17,540 nucleotides of DNA, taken from positions 1 to 17,540 of the forward strand of contig JAEOTU010000186.1 in assembly GCA_016839665.1 (NCBI GenBank). The letters run 5' to 3'. Position 1 is the stretch's first letter, and each line of letters begins with the position of its first letter. This document shows, in pieces, positions 1-7,844 of this stretch. The notes beneath the pieces are model-generated. The model did not search any database. It saw only the letters and a program-made list of their open reading frames with translations, and was not told the DNA's origin. The stretch comes from Candidatus Hodarchaeota archaeon. Its GTDB lineage: Archaea > Asgardarchaeota > Heimdallarchaeia > Hodarchaeales > Hodarchaeaceae. The position numbers and the translations under genes are program-made.

Positions 1-769
1 TAATCCCAGATAACATTGCGTGAGCAGGAGGTGGAGCTGCAGGATGGGCATCGGGTAACCAGGTGTTGAGGAAGAAGATAGCTGCAGTTATTCCAAAACC
101 GAATATCATACAAAGAATAGCAATATAGAGAATTGGTGATTCCATTAACGGATTCAATGCTTTTAGTCCATCAAAACTCAAAGTTCCCGCAATTCCATAG
201 AGTAGTGCAACTCCAAAGAGATAGAGAAGACTTCCTGTGCTACTCATCATGAGGTACTTAAAACCCGCTTCAGATGATTCTCTACTACGATAGAAGCCAA
301 CCATAGCATATGCACAGAGAACCATACTTTCCCATGCGACGAAAAGGGTGAAATAATCAGTGACCAGAACGATTAAGTTCAATCCTGCAACTACTGCAAA
401 TAGAATGGCATAGAAGTGGGCAAGGTCATTGTACTCATGCATGAAGTTAATTGAATAGATACATACTGCTGTATGAACAAGGGTAAAGATAAAGATAAAG
501 AACATAGAGGTTAAATCTGCTTGCAATACTAATAGAATCCTTTCTGTTATTGTGGGATGAGGAGAACTAGACTTGAGAAGTTCCATCGCAAAAATAATGG
601 CAAACATTAAATTTAACATTGAGGAAAAAACCGAAATTAGGTGTGAAATGATCTTTTTACGATTAGAGACATCTAGTAATTTTTCCAGACCAATAAGAAA
701 AAAGCTTGTTATAACTGGAATTGCAACGAACAGTAGAAGGGATAATTCAAATCCTAATATAGTTGCCAT
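1..769 (-). CDS. NuoM/FpoM-like antiporter-type membrane subunit of the hydrogenase complex (C-terminus beyond window)
   Basis: Partial gene. It starts with ATG at 769 and runs off the left edge, giving about 256 residues. The start is backed by a strong ribosome binding site (GAGGTGA) 4 nt upstream, just after the stop of the preceding L gene. The protein is a string of hydrophobic helices and belongs to the proton-pumping antiporter-like family (NuoL/M/N, MrpA/D). It keeps the TM5 glutamate in the motif VAWESMVLCAY and ends with the hallmark stretch FLNTWLPDAHPAAPPPAHAM. The AHPAAP form is more like hydrogenase/Mrp-type subunits than NuoN. By analogy it conducts H+ or Na+ across the membrane, driven by the hydrogenase. 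Its place directly after L fits an M subunit. An N-type subunit may follow beyond the edge. Confidence 0.88.
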   Translation of the reverse strand, partial: MATILGFELSLLLFVAIPVITSFFLIGLEKLLDVSNRKKIISHLISVFSSMLNLMFAIIFAMELLKSSSPHPTITERILLVLQADLTSMFFIFIFTLVHTAVCIYSINFMHEYNDLAHFYAILFAVVAGLNLIVLVTDYFTLFVAWESMVLCAYAMVGFYRSRESSEAGFKYLMMSSTGSLLYLFGVALLYGIAGTLSFDGLKALNPLMESPILYIAILCMIFGFGITAAIFFLNTWLPDAHPAAPPPAHAMLSGI

Positions 770-778
770 GATCTCACC

Positions 779-2734
779 TCAAAAGAATATGAATATCAGC
801 ATTACAGCTAGTATGACCAATCCAATCAAGCTAAAATTGTAATTCAGATCACCAGTCTGGAGTCTTCGAAATCTCCAAAAGCCATTCATTATGATATTCT
901 GACAACCTTGAATAAAATGGTCAATGTAGAAACCTTCTGCTGCAAGTATTTGTAAAGATCGTAGATAACCATTATTCTTTATAAATAGTATCTCTTTCGA
1001 TCCATCTTTGTAAAGCCGATAGCTGCTAAGTGCCCCTATCGTTACAGAAGTGAGGGTAAAAAAAGTGGGAACTAACGTTTCGATCGTTGGAAGGAGTAAA
1101 AGTTCATAATGAGAGAAAGTATGATAAAAAGCTATATTACTGATCGAGAAGTAATATTGCATTTGATCAAAAAATAAGGTTAACATTGGTGCAAGAAATC
1201 CAGTGATGACCGTAAGAATAGCAAGAACTATCACAACAGTCGTCATAAATATACCTGGTTTGTGTACTTCTAAATTCTTAGGTTTTTCACCTATAAAAAC
1301 CATTAAGTACAATCGAATAGAATAAGCTGCTGTCAGTCCTGCGGTTACCACACCCAAAATGAAAAGAATTAACGCAATTGGAGCCATGGTGTGCCCAACT
1401 TGGAATAATTCCCAAGCAGCACCTATTACAGATTCTTTCGAAAAATAACCATTCAAAGGAGGAATACCAGAAAGCGCTAAAATTCCAATGAACATTGGGA
1501 TGGCTATTATTTTCAATTCGTGGAAAAGGCCTCCCATTTTTTTGATATTTCTTTCATTATGAAGCGAATGGATTATTGCGCCTGCTGAAAGGAATAATAA
1601 AGCTTTAAAGATTGCATGAGAGAGGATATGAAATTGCGTACCTAAGAAGGCATGATAACCAATGTCATAGTCAAGATCTAAGAACGATAATCCAGCTATA
1701 CATAGAGATAAGAACATATAACTTAGCTGGCTCACTGTAGAATATGCTAGTACGCGTTTAATATCAATTGATACTAGTGCTGAAGAAGCAGTAATAACTG
1801 CTGTTATTGCGATTATGAATGCCATAATTACATAAAATGTTTCAATTTTAGCAGCAGCAAATACAAAGAAAAACCTGGACATTAAGTATACACCTGCTTT
1901 AACCATTGTTGCTGCATGTATTAATGCTGATACGGTGGTTGGCCCTTGCATCGCATCGATATCGACACTTCCTGGACTTGATAACCAAGTTATCAGAGGA
2001 AATTGCGCAGACTTGCCAACAGCTCCAATAAAGATAAGAAGAGCAACAAGTACCTGTTGACTTTCTGCAAGTGTAACGAATCCCTTCATGATAATGAAGA
2101 TGTTTACAGTTCTTAATTCCAACCAGAGAATACCAAGACCACTTAAGAGGGCAATATCTCCCACTAGTGTGGTTAAAAAAGCTTTCATCCCTGATTTTAT
2201 AGCTAATGAACCTTGTGGGTCAGGTTTGTGGAAATAATGAGCAATTAAGAAGTAAGAGCAGACACCCACTAATTTCCATCCTGTATAGAGGAATATTAAA
2301 TCACCAGCTAGTACAAGAAGAACCATTCCCCCAACGAATAATTGCAAAAAGAACCAGTATCTGTTTAGTGCCTCATCATGTTTCATATAATCAATTGAGA
2401 AAATTGCTATCAAAAATCCAAGGCCTGAGGCGATTAGAGCCATAAAGACACCTAAAGAATCAATAACAATTGATGTATCAAAGTATGTCACTATTCCACT
2501 GGTGACGCCATTAGGAACAAAGTGAATGACATATTCATCCCACGTTGCATTTATACAGATGAGCAGAGCAAATGTGAATGTTAAGCCAGTGATGGTTACA
2601 GAAAATATTGTACGAAACATACTATAAAATTTACCAATAACAACAGAAATAAAGGCTCCTACAATTGGAAGTAAGAACACTAAGAACCAAGGTTTAAGAA
2701 TGAATTCAATCTGAGTTATTGCGTATATTTGCAT
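779..2734 (-). CDS. nuoL: NuoL/FpoL-like antiporter-type membrane subunit with altered TM5 (Glu to Lys)
   Basis: About 651 residues, many hydrophobic helices, typical length for NuoL. The frame is open from 2800, but that start would overlap gene K by 55 nt. I choose ATG 2734, 11 nt after the K stop, preceded by AAAGGGAT; the protein then begins MQIYAITQIEF. The family signature GKSAQFPLITWL with its lysine (about residue 241) and SALIHAATMVKAGVYL are present. Two oddities stand out. The normally conserved TM5 glutamate (WExVG) reads GWKLVGVCSY, with Lys at about residue 154. A 7-residue insertion (SPGSVDI) separates TWL from DAMQGPT. The role by homology is the distal ion-pumping unit, with a C-terminal lateral helix. 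It is co-transcribed with all other subunits. Confidence 0.93.
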   Translation of the reverse strand: MQIYAITQIEFILKPWFLVFLLPIVGAFISVVIGKFYSMFRTIFSVTITGLTFTFALLICINATWDEYVIHFVPNGVTSGIVTYFDTSIVIDSLGVFMALIASGLGFLIAIFSIDYMKHDEALNRYWFFLQLFVGGMVLLVLAGDLIFLYTGWKLVGVCSYFLIAHYFHKPDPQGSLAIKSGMKAFLTTLVGDIALLSGLGILWLELRTVNIFIIMKGFVTLAESQQVLVALLIFIGAVGKSAQFPLITWLSSPGSVDIDAMQGPTTVSALIHAATMVKAGVYLMSRFFFVFAAAKIETFYVIMAFIIAITAVITASSALVSIDIKRVLAYSTVSQLSYMFLSLCIAGLSFLDLDYDIGYHAFLGTQFHILSHAIFKALLFLSAGAIIHSLHNERNIKKMGGLFHELKIIAIPMFIGILALSGIPPLNGYFSKESVIGAAWELFQVGHTMAPIALILFILGVVTAGLTAAYSIRLYLMVFIGEKPKNLEVHKPGIFMTTVVIVLAILTVITGFLAPMLTLFFDQMQYYFSISNIAFYHTFSHYELLLLPTIETLVPTFFTLTSVTIGALSSYRLYKDGSKEILFIKNNGYLRSLQILAAEGFYIDHFIQGCQNIIMNGFWRFRRLQTGDLNYNFSLIGLVILAVMLIFIFF

Positions 2735-2745
2735 TTTATGAACAC

Positions 2746-3078
2746 TTATCCCTTTAAAGTCGTGAAAACATCCACATTGGTTGTTCCAAAGTGTTTCCAT
2801 AGGTTTCGCATGAAAGCTAATGCAAGACCGATTACAGCAGCACCAATGGATAACGAAATTATGACGTATGTCTGTACTTGCGGATCTACATTGGTAGTTT
2901 GAGTAAAACCGAACGCAATAAATGCTATATTTGGCGCAGCAACTAGGATTTCCAAAGCCATTATTATTCTTATAGCTGAACGTTTTGTTATCAGACCATA
3001 AATACCAATCAGCAACATAATAAAAGATAAAGCCAATAATATGTCAAAATCAGTGATATAATCAATATAAAGACTCAA
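2746..3078 (-). CDS. nuoK: NuoK/FpoK-like membrane subunit
   Basis: 110 residues, three hydrophobic helices, usual NuoK length (about 100). The start is TTG at 3078, overlapping the stop of J2 as TTGA, with a strong ribosome binding site GGAGGAG 5 nt upstream. The helix 2 glutamate essential in complex I is kept (MALEILVAAPNI, Glu43). The second helix 3 glutamate of E. coli NuoK (Glu72) is Ala80 here, in SLSIGAAVIGLAL; this resembles MrpC/hydrogenase-type relatives. The subunit links the catalytic arm to the antiporter subunits and helps carry charge through the membrane. It follows J2 and precedes L in complex I order. Confidence 0.9.
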   Translation of the reverse strand: MSLYIDYITDFDILLALSFIMLLIGIYGLITKRSAIRIIMALEILVAAPNIAFIAFGFTQTTNVDPQVQTYVIISLSIGAAVIGLALAFMRNLWKHFGTTNVDVFTTLKG

Positions 3079-3344
3079 TGGCTCTCCTCCTTATCATTTT
3101 TTGAAACTGGTGAGAACTGTAAATTTGACCCTAATAGCGTAGCATAAATTAAAAACCCTTGAATTAGAGTTGCAGTCACAAACGTTGTCCATAAAAGCTG
3201 TAAGCTTTTTTGATTTGCTGAACTTGGATCCACAGTTTCTAAAGTAGCCCAAATCCCACTTCCTTGAGCCATTATTATAAAAATCAACAAAAGAAATATA
3301 ATAATGAAAATTCCTATTTTTCCATAAGTATCTTTATTACTCAT
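3075..3344 (-). CDS. NuoJ-like small membrane subunit, C-terminal half type (J2)
   Basis: 89 residues with two hydrophobic segments (about residues 8-25 and 48-72). ATG at 3344 overlaps the J1 stop by 4 nt (ATGA) and has a strong ribosome binding site GGGAGGT 6 nt upstream. Sequence similarity to any single family is weak by eye. I assign it from position, because in Fpo operons of methanogens NuoJ is also carried as two short genes between I and K. In that view J1 gives the first three helices and J2 the remaining two. An alternative is an MbhC/D-like or lineage-specific small subunit. It is almost certainly a structural part of the membrane arm. Confidence 0.75.
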   Translation of the reverse strand: MSNKDTYGKIGIFIIIFLLLIFIIMAQGSGIWATLETVDPSSANQKSLQLLWTTFVTATLIQGFLIYATLLGSNLQFSPVSKNDKEESH

Positions 3345-3625
3345 AGTTTAACCTCCCTGAGTGGGGATTCTTCCATATCAGTCTTTCCTTCAGATGTTTC
3401 AGTTAAACTAGCCGCAACCATGAACAGAACTATTAAAACACCCGCGTAAAGCAAGAATTCAAATACTGCTGCATAGCTAGCACCAACAAAAAAGAAAATA
3501 GATCCAATTCCAACTGAAGAAAGGGCTAAGAACACAATTCCATTAGTTAATTTTTCTACCTCAAGCGCTGCAACTGCCATAGCTATTGTAAATAATGTAA
3601 AGAGTATAATTTCAATCGATGCCAT
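3341..3625 (-). CDS. nuoJ: NuoJ-like membrane subunit, N-terminal half (J1)
   Basis: About 94 residues from ATG 3625 (MASIEIILFTLF). A TTG start at 3634 that overlaps the I stop (TTGA) is possible; GGGAAG lies next to it and 9 nt before the ATG, so I prefer the ATG. Three hydrophobic helices are seen, and the third contains the NuoJ-like stretch FEFLLYAGVLIVLFMVAASL. A charged tail follows (KTDMEESPLREVKL). It corresponds to the N-terminal three helices of NuoJ, the subunit whose third helix twists during complex I turnover. The rest of NuoJ is probably supplied by the next gene. Confidence 0.85.
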   Translation of the reverse strand: MASIEIILFTLFTIAMAVAALEVEKLTNGIVFLALSSVGIGSIFFFVGASYAAVFEFLLYAGVLIVLFMVAASLTETSEGKTDMEESPLREVKL

Positions 3626-3630
3626 TTGTT

Positions 3631-4089
3631 TCAACTTCCCAGAGTATTCGTTTTGCTTTTCTTCTTAGATTTTTGATAAACGAGTTTTTTTTCAATAGTA
3701 TCCTCAAGATTATACCCCGCCAACTGCCAACGATTTTGATTCAGGGTTATTGCAGATTGACCACCTTTTCGCTTCACTGGACATGATTCTTCACAAGCTT
3801 GACAAAACATACATTGTGAAAGGTTAATGGAGAACCAAAAAGGTTTTCCCTGCTCTGGTGAATAATTTGGAAGTTCAGCAGGATTTACAGGTATCAGGTT
3901 AATACATTGCGTTGGACATTCTTTTTCGCAATTTTTACAAGCAATACATAATTCTGGATTGACTTCTGGAGCCCCTCTAAATCCATCTGGCACTTTAATG
4001 TGCTCAGAAGGATATTGTACGGTTACAGATTTAGTGAGTAAATTCTTCGTTACCTCTTTAAATAGGGGGAAAAGATCGAAAATCCTCAT
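3631..4089 (-). CDS. nuoI: NuoI/FpoI-like ferredoxin-type subunit with two [4Fe-4S] clusters
   Basis: 152 residues from ATG 4089 (MRIFDLFPLFKEV), five bases after the H stop. A longer open frame to 4164 would run deep into H and adds no family-like sequence, so I reject it. Two classical cluster motifs are visible: CIACKNCEKECP (Cys 48, 51, 54, with 58) and CMFCQACEESCP (Cys 93, 96, 99, with 103). The N-terminal stretch VTVQYPSEHIKVPDGFRG is typical of NuoI. It passes electrons, probably from reduced ferredoxin, to the proximal cluster of the small subunit. The C-terminus is lysine-rich. Confidence 0.94.
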   Translation of the reverse strand: MRIFDLFPLFKEVTKNLLTKSVTVQYPSEHIKVPDGFRGAPEVNPELCIACKNCEKECPTQCINLIPVNPAELPNYSPEQGKPFWFSINLSQCMFCQACEESCPVKRKGGQSAITLNQNRWQLAGYNLEDTIEKKLVYQKSKKKSKTNTLGS

Positions 4090-4094
4090 CAGTC

Positions 4095-5234
4095 TCACAG
4101 AACACCTACCAGATAAATTATCATTAATAGTGCAAGGAAAACGATTGGTAAAAAATATCGCCAAAAATAATGTACTAATTGATCGATTCGAAGACGAGAA
4201 AGGACTGTACGACTAACTGTAATAAGGAAAATAACCACTGCAGTCTTAAGAAGAAACGTTGTGATATTAACAATATAATAAAAGATATCCCACTGACCTA
4301 CTAAATATATACCATTAAATATAGAGTTTAATGGCTGAAAACCAGGACCACCTAGAAAAACAGCTGCAATTATTCCTGCAAGTGCAAATTCTAACACTAA
4401 ATTGGACAGGTGACTGAAAAGAAGTTTCTTACCAGTAAGTTCTACATTCCAACCCCCAACAATCTCTGTTTCTGCGTGAGCTGGGTCAAATGGAACTTTT
4501 TCTAAAACAGCATTAGCTGATAAAACTGCTATGTAAAACAGAATAGATAAGGGAATAATATACAGTAAATGAAGTGAATTATAAGAATTCGGTTTAAAGA
4601 TTATATTTAACGGAATATCAATTAAATTGAATCCGCTCTGAATTATATTTGAGAGGCGGAGTGTTCCAGCTAAGATAGCAGGACCAATGAACGTAATGGT
4701 TAATGGAATCTCAAGCGATAATTCTGCAATAGCCGCTCTAGATCCTCCAATTAATCCATATGGATTGTTTGTTGACCATCCAAGCAAAAATATGGATCCT
4801 GCAAGTACTGCTAATAAAAATAATAAAAAAAGAATGTCTCCCTCAAATGATATTAAACCTTCAGCTATATATATTGGTGTGAAGAAAGCTAGTAGTAAAG
4901 CTATAATCAACTGGATCGGGGGAATAATGGTGAATTCTAACTTTTCAACTCCATTTGGAGTAATATCTTCCTTAACAAGTAATTTAAGAACATCGTAAAT
5001 AGGTTGCATGAAACGAGGACCTATACGATTCTGCATCCGAGCATATATTTTTCGTTCAAACCAACTAAAAAATAAAGCTCCAGAAAAAATAAACACAATC
5101 CCTGGGAAAAGAAAATATTTTAGAACTGTAATTATCATAGGAAAGCCTTTAAATATGAGGAACGAACCTGCAACGATTAAAGCGTAAATCGTTGAGTAAC
5201 ATATGAATTTGAATGCCGTGTTTATTGAATTCAT
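4095..5234 (-). CDS. nuoH: NuoH/FpoH-like membrane anchor subunit
   Basis: 379 residues, eight or so hydrophobic helices, normal family length. ATG 5234 lies 15 nt after the CD stop, with AAGGAAG upstream. Family signatures: FFSWFERKIYARMQNRIGPR (residues 55-74) and the acidic loop VPFDPAHAETEIVGGW (247-262). In complex I this subunit forms the junction to the peripheral arm and the start of the proton path; in group 4 hydrogenases it anchors the catalytic module. The gene is placed between CD and I, as in Fpo/Nuo operons. Confidence 0.95.
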   Translation of the reverse strand: MNSINTAFKFICYSTIYALIVAGSFLIFKGFPMIITVLKYFLFPGIVFIFSGALFFSWFERKIYARMQNRIGPRFMQPIYDVLKLLVKEDITPNGVEKLEFTIIPPIQLIIALLLAFFTPIYIAEGLISFEGDILFLLFLLAVLAGSIFLLGWSTNNPYGLIGGSRAAIAELSLEIPLTITFIGPAILAGTLRLSNIIQSGFNLIDIPLNIIFKPNSYNSLHLLYIIPLSILFYIAVLSANAVLEKVPFDPAHAETEIVGGWNVELTGKKLLFSHLSNLVLEFALAGIIAAVFLGGPGFQPLNSIFNGIYLVGQWDIFYYIVNITTFLLKTAVVIFLITVSRTVLSRLRIDQLVHYFWRYFLPIVFLALLMIIYLVGVL

Positions 5235-5249
5235 TTTCTTCCTTCTCGC

Positions 5250-7001
5250 CTAAAAGTCTAGAACTTTTGTACCGAGCCGATATGCCTGATTTCCTCGACT
5301 TATTAGGTGTTCACCTGATAATTCCATTTTTTTTCCTTTTTTTAAGTCCAAAAAGGTGACTCTATCCATACAACCGATACAAGGATCGATAACTCGAATG
5401 ACTGGGGGAATGTCTGCAACTTGGACACCTATCAATCGATGTTTCAAGCTGGGCATATTAGCAAAAGTTGGAGCCCGAACTTTAAAACGCTCTGGTTTTG
5501 TTGTCCCATTTGACTGAGCATAATGAATATTTTCACCCCTTGGTGCTTCGACACGACTAGTTGCTTCTCCTTGTGGAATTTTTCGAGGAACCTTAATTCT
5601 TAATTCACCTTGTGGTAACGTTTGAAGTGCTTCAATGGTCAAATCGATCGAAATTAGGGCTTCCTCCAAGCGGACGACTAATCCACTGAAAATATCTCCT
5701 TCAGTTACAAAAGGAACATCAAATGAGAAGTGATTATAGGCTGCATAAGGGTCATCCCTCCGAATATCTACATTAATCCCACTAGAACGGGCATTAGGAC
5801 CAACAGTACACAAACTTAAGGCATCCTCCTTTGTCAATAAAGCAATTCCCTTTTGGCGGACCACAAAGCTTCTTTCGTTCATCATCATTTTCTTGTGTTC
5901 TGAGATCCTTTTGCGAAGCTCCTTCAATTTTGGAATGATCTTAGCTACCTGTTCTGGACGAATGTCCCGTCGAACACCTCCTATGGCATGCATAGCGTAA
6001 TTAACTCGGTTTCCAGAGATTTCCTCTAAAATATCCATAACTATTTCTCTATCTCGCCATGTATATTGAAAAATTGTATCAAAACCAGTATTGTGAGCCA
6101 ATATACCATACCATAATAGATGTGAGTGAATACGTTCTAGTTCAGCTAAGATTGTTCTGATATATTGAGCTCGTTCTGGTACATCATGTGTAATTTTAGC
6201 ACACTTCTCTACAGCTTGGACATAACATAATTGATGAGCATCACTACAAATTCCACATATTCGTTCAGCTAGATAAAGATTTTTTCCCCATGTGCGACTT
6301 TCAAACGCTTTTTCTATTCCTCGATGATTGAATCCAAGACGTAAATCAACACTTTTTACCGTTTCTCCCTCGATATGGAAAATAAAACGAATTGGCTCCT
6401 CAAGAGATGGATGTTGAGGACCTATAGCTATCGCATAATCAGATTTCTCGGAAATGTACTCTAAATGTTCACTCTGGATGTATTCTTTAAGTTTTGTCTC
6501 AGCCTCTCTTTCTTTCCTTGCTTTAGCAAGTCTTCTACGGATTTCTTCAGAACTAATGTTTTTCCTCAAGGGATAGATATCTCTAGGTAGGTAATCCGGT
6601 GTTAGTATCCGTTGGAGATTAGGATGATTTTTGAATTGCACACCCATCATATCGTAGACTTCTCGTTCATAATAAATAGCTCCTGGAATTTCTTGTACAA
6701 TCGAATCAATTTTTGGATCATTCTTATCAACTCTAATATCGAGAATAAACTTCCCCATTCTTCCTCCTGTTAGATTTATAGAAAATGGATAAAGTAACTT
6801 GTAATTTTCTTCTAGTTCTTGAACGACAATAGTTGATAAATGAGAAACATTATAATCTCCCTTAAGCTGAATAATAACTTCGACTAGCCTTCCAGGAGGG
6901 ACTGTAACATACAAGTCTAATGGAAAATCCGTTGGTTCACGAATTGTAAGGTTCAATGAAGCAGCAATTTCAACTAATGTTTCGAGTCCTCTTTTTGTCA
7001 T
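5250..7001 (-). CDS. Group 4 [NiFe] hydrogenase large subunit, fused NuoC-NuoD (HycE-like)
   Basis: About 583 residues from ATG 7001, which has GGTGAT 7 nt upstream. A GTG at 7013 overlapping the B stop (GTGA) would add four residues. The first 150 residues are the NuoC/30-kDa domain (YEREVYDMMGVQFKNHPNLQ). The rest is the NuoD/large-subunit domain, starting GPQHPSLEEPIRF, without the HG that complex I NuoD uses at the quinone site. Both nickel-binding motifs are intact: RICGICSDAH, and DPCIGCMDR near the end. True Fpo/Nuo D subunits lose these cysteines, so this is a catalytic hydrogenase. After CMDR comes a tail of 36 residues (VTFLDLKKGKKMEL...), resembling the tail of HycE that HycI removes. 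CD fusion is typical of HycE/HyfG. Numbers in my notes counted from the GTG are four higher. Confidence 0.95.
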   Translation of the reverse strand: MTKRGLETLVEIAASLNLTIREPTDFPLDLYVTVPPGRLVEVIIQLKGDYNVSHLSTIVVQELEENYKLLYPFSINLTGGRMGKFILDIRVDKNDPKIDSIVQEIPGAIYYEREVYDMMGVQFKNHPNLQRILTPDYLPRDIYPLRKNISSEEIRRRLAKARKEREAETKLKEYIQSEHLEYISEKSDYAIAIGPQHPSLEEPIRFIFHIEGETVKSVDLRLGFNHRGIEKAFESRTWGKNLYLAERICGICSDAHQLCYVQAVEKCAKITHDVPERAQYIRTILAELERIHSHLLWYGILAHNTGFDTIFQYTWRDREIVMDILEEISGNRVNYAMHAIGGVRRDIRPEQVAKIIPKLKELRKRISEHKKMMMNERSFVVRQKGIALLTKEDALSLCTVGPNARSSGINVDIRRDDPYAAYNHFSFDVPFVTEGDIFSGLVVRLEEALISIDLTIEALQTLPQGELRIKVPRKIPQGEATSRVEAPRGENIHYAQSNGTTKPERFKVRAPTFANMPSLKHRLIGVQVADIPPVIRVIDPCIGCMDRVTFLDLKKGKKMELSGEHLISRGNQAYRLGTKVLDF

Positions 7002-7009
7002 ATTTAGAA

Positions 7010-7453
7010 TCACCTATTCTTTTCTCTGTCTTTGGAATTAACGTCACTTCGTACTTTTTGAATTAGTTTTATCACACCATCCACAATAGCTTCGGGACGA
7101 GGGGGGCAACCTGGAATATATACATCAACAGGTATCACCTTGTCTATCCCATCTAAAGTGTTCCAAGTATCTCGAAAAACGCCACCAGTACTTGCACAAT
7201 TTCCAATTACGATCACGAATTTAGGCTCAGGCATTTGTTCATAAATACGTTTCAGTCGCGGTAGGGTCTGATTGGTCACTGGACCAGTGGCTAATAAGAT
7301 GTCACAATGTCTTGGTGAACCTTCTAAAAGAATACCAAAACGTTCAACGTCATAGCGGGGACTGAACAACGCGAGTGCTTCGATATCGCAACCATTACAA
7401 GAACCAGAATTAATGTGTCCTACCCATGGGGAATTTGTTAAAGAATTAATCAC
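7010..7453 (-). CDS. nuoB: Group 4 [NiFe] hydrogenase small subunit (NuoB/HycG-like)
   Basis: 147 residues from GTG 7453; the ribosome binding site is weak (AAGAG). The protein carries four cluster ligands in the right places: CNGCDIE (Cys19, Cys22), GNCASTGG (Cys86) and PGCPPRPE (Cys116). The stretch SPRYDVERFGILLEGSPRH is typical of HycG/MbhJ-type subunits rather than bacterial NuoB, which has a CC pair. It holds the [4Fe-4S] cluster next to the Ni-Fe site of the CD subunit. Its stop overlaps the possible GTG start of CD (GTGA), pointing to translational coupling. Confidence 0.95.
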   Translation of the reverse strand: MINSLTNSPWVGHINSGSCNGCDIEALALFSPRYDVERFGILLEGSPRHCDILLATGPVTNQTLPRLKRIYEQMPEPKFVIVIGNCASTGGVFRDTWNTLDGIDKVIPVDVYIPGCPPRPEAIVDGVIKLIQKVRSDVNSKDREKNR

Positions 7454-7496
7454 TATTTTTCTCTTATTTATCAGGTTTAAACACCTTTAAAATGAA

Positions 7497-7844
7497 TTAC
7501 TTAGTTGGTGTCTTTATTGCTAGCAAGAAAATTGCATAGGAAGTGATTATAAAATACAAAAGAGGAAAAAATATATCGATAGTTGTAACTAAAGCAAGAA
7601 CCAATAATGTCGCAAACATAAAAGAAATAACATGTGAAGTAGCAAAGTAAGAAATCCAAATAAACGTCCTTTCTAAGTAACGCCTCCGATGGGGTAATAT
7701 AGTCTCTCCACTTTGATATAACTGTTGCTTTAGTCGTGTCTTTTGGAAACTTGAAATTTGCAACCACTGAGCTAAACCGTATAAACACATAACTGCAATT
7801 ATTGCAGCGATTAATGCTGGTACTATTTCGTTTAAGAATTCCAA
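7497..7844 (-). CDS. NuoA/FpoA-like membrane subunit, divergent
   Basis: 115 residues, first gene of the operon. The start is TTG at 7844, supported by GGTGAT 6 nt upstream; no in-frame ATG is available. Three hydrophobic helices (about 6-26, 55-80, 84-108) with a charged loop between the first and second match NuoA/ND3 topology. In the loop, LYQSGETILPHRRRYLERTF sits where NuoA has YECG...; the loop cysteine that is a hallmark of complex I ND3/NuoA is Ser here. The acidic FDxE motif of helix 2 is not seen. Position at the head of an A-B-CD-H-I-J-K-L-M operon supports the assignment. Most group 4 hydrogenase operons do not carry an obvious NuoA. Confidence 0.75.
   Translation of the reverse strand: MEFLNEIVPALIAAIIAVMCLYGLAQWLQISSFQKTRLKQQLYQSGETILPHRRRYLERTFIWISYFATSHVISFMFATLLVLALVTTIDIFFPLLYFIITSYAIFLLAIKTPTK

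Noticed and set aside
2735..2800. Upstream extension of the NuoL-like frame
   Set aside because: It would overlap the K gene by 55 nt and adds residues unlike NuoL N-termini; ATG 2734 fits better.
4090..4164. Upstream extension of the NuoI-like frame
   Set aside because: It lies inside the H gene and adds 25 residues not seen in NuoI proteins.
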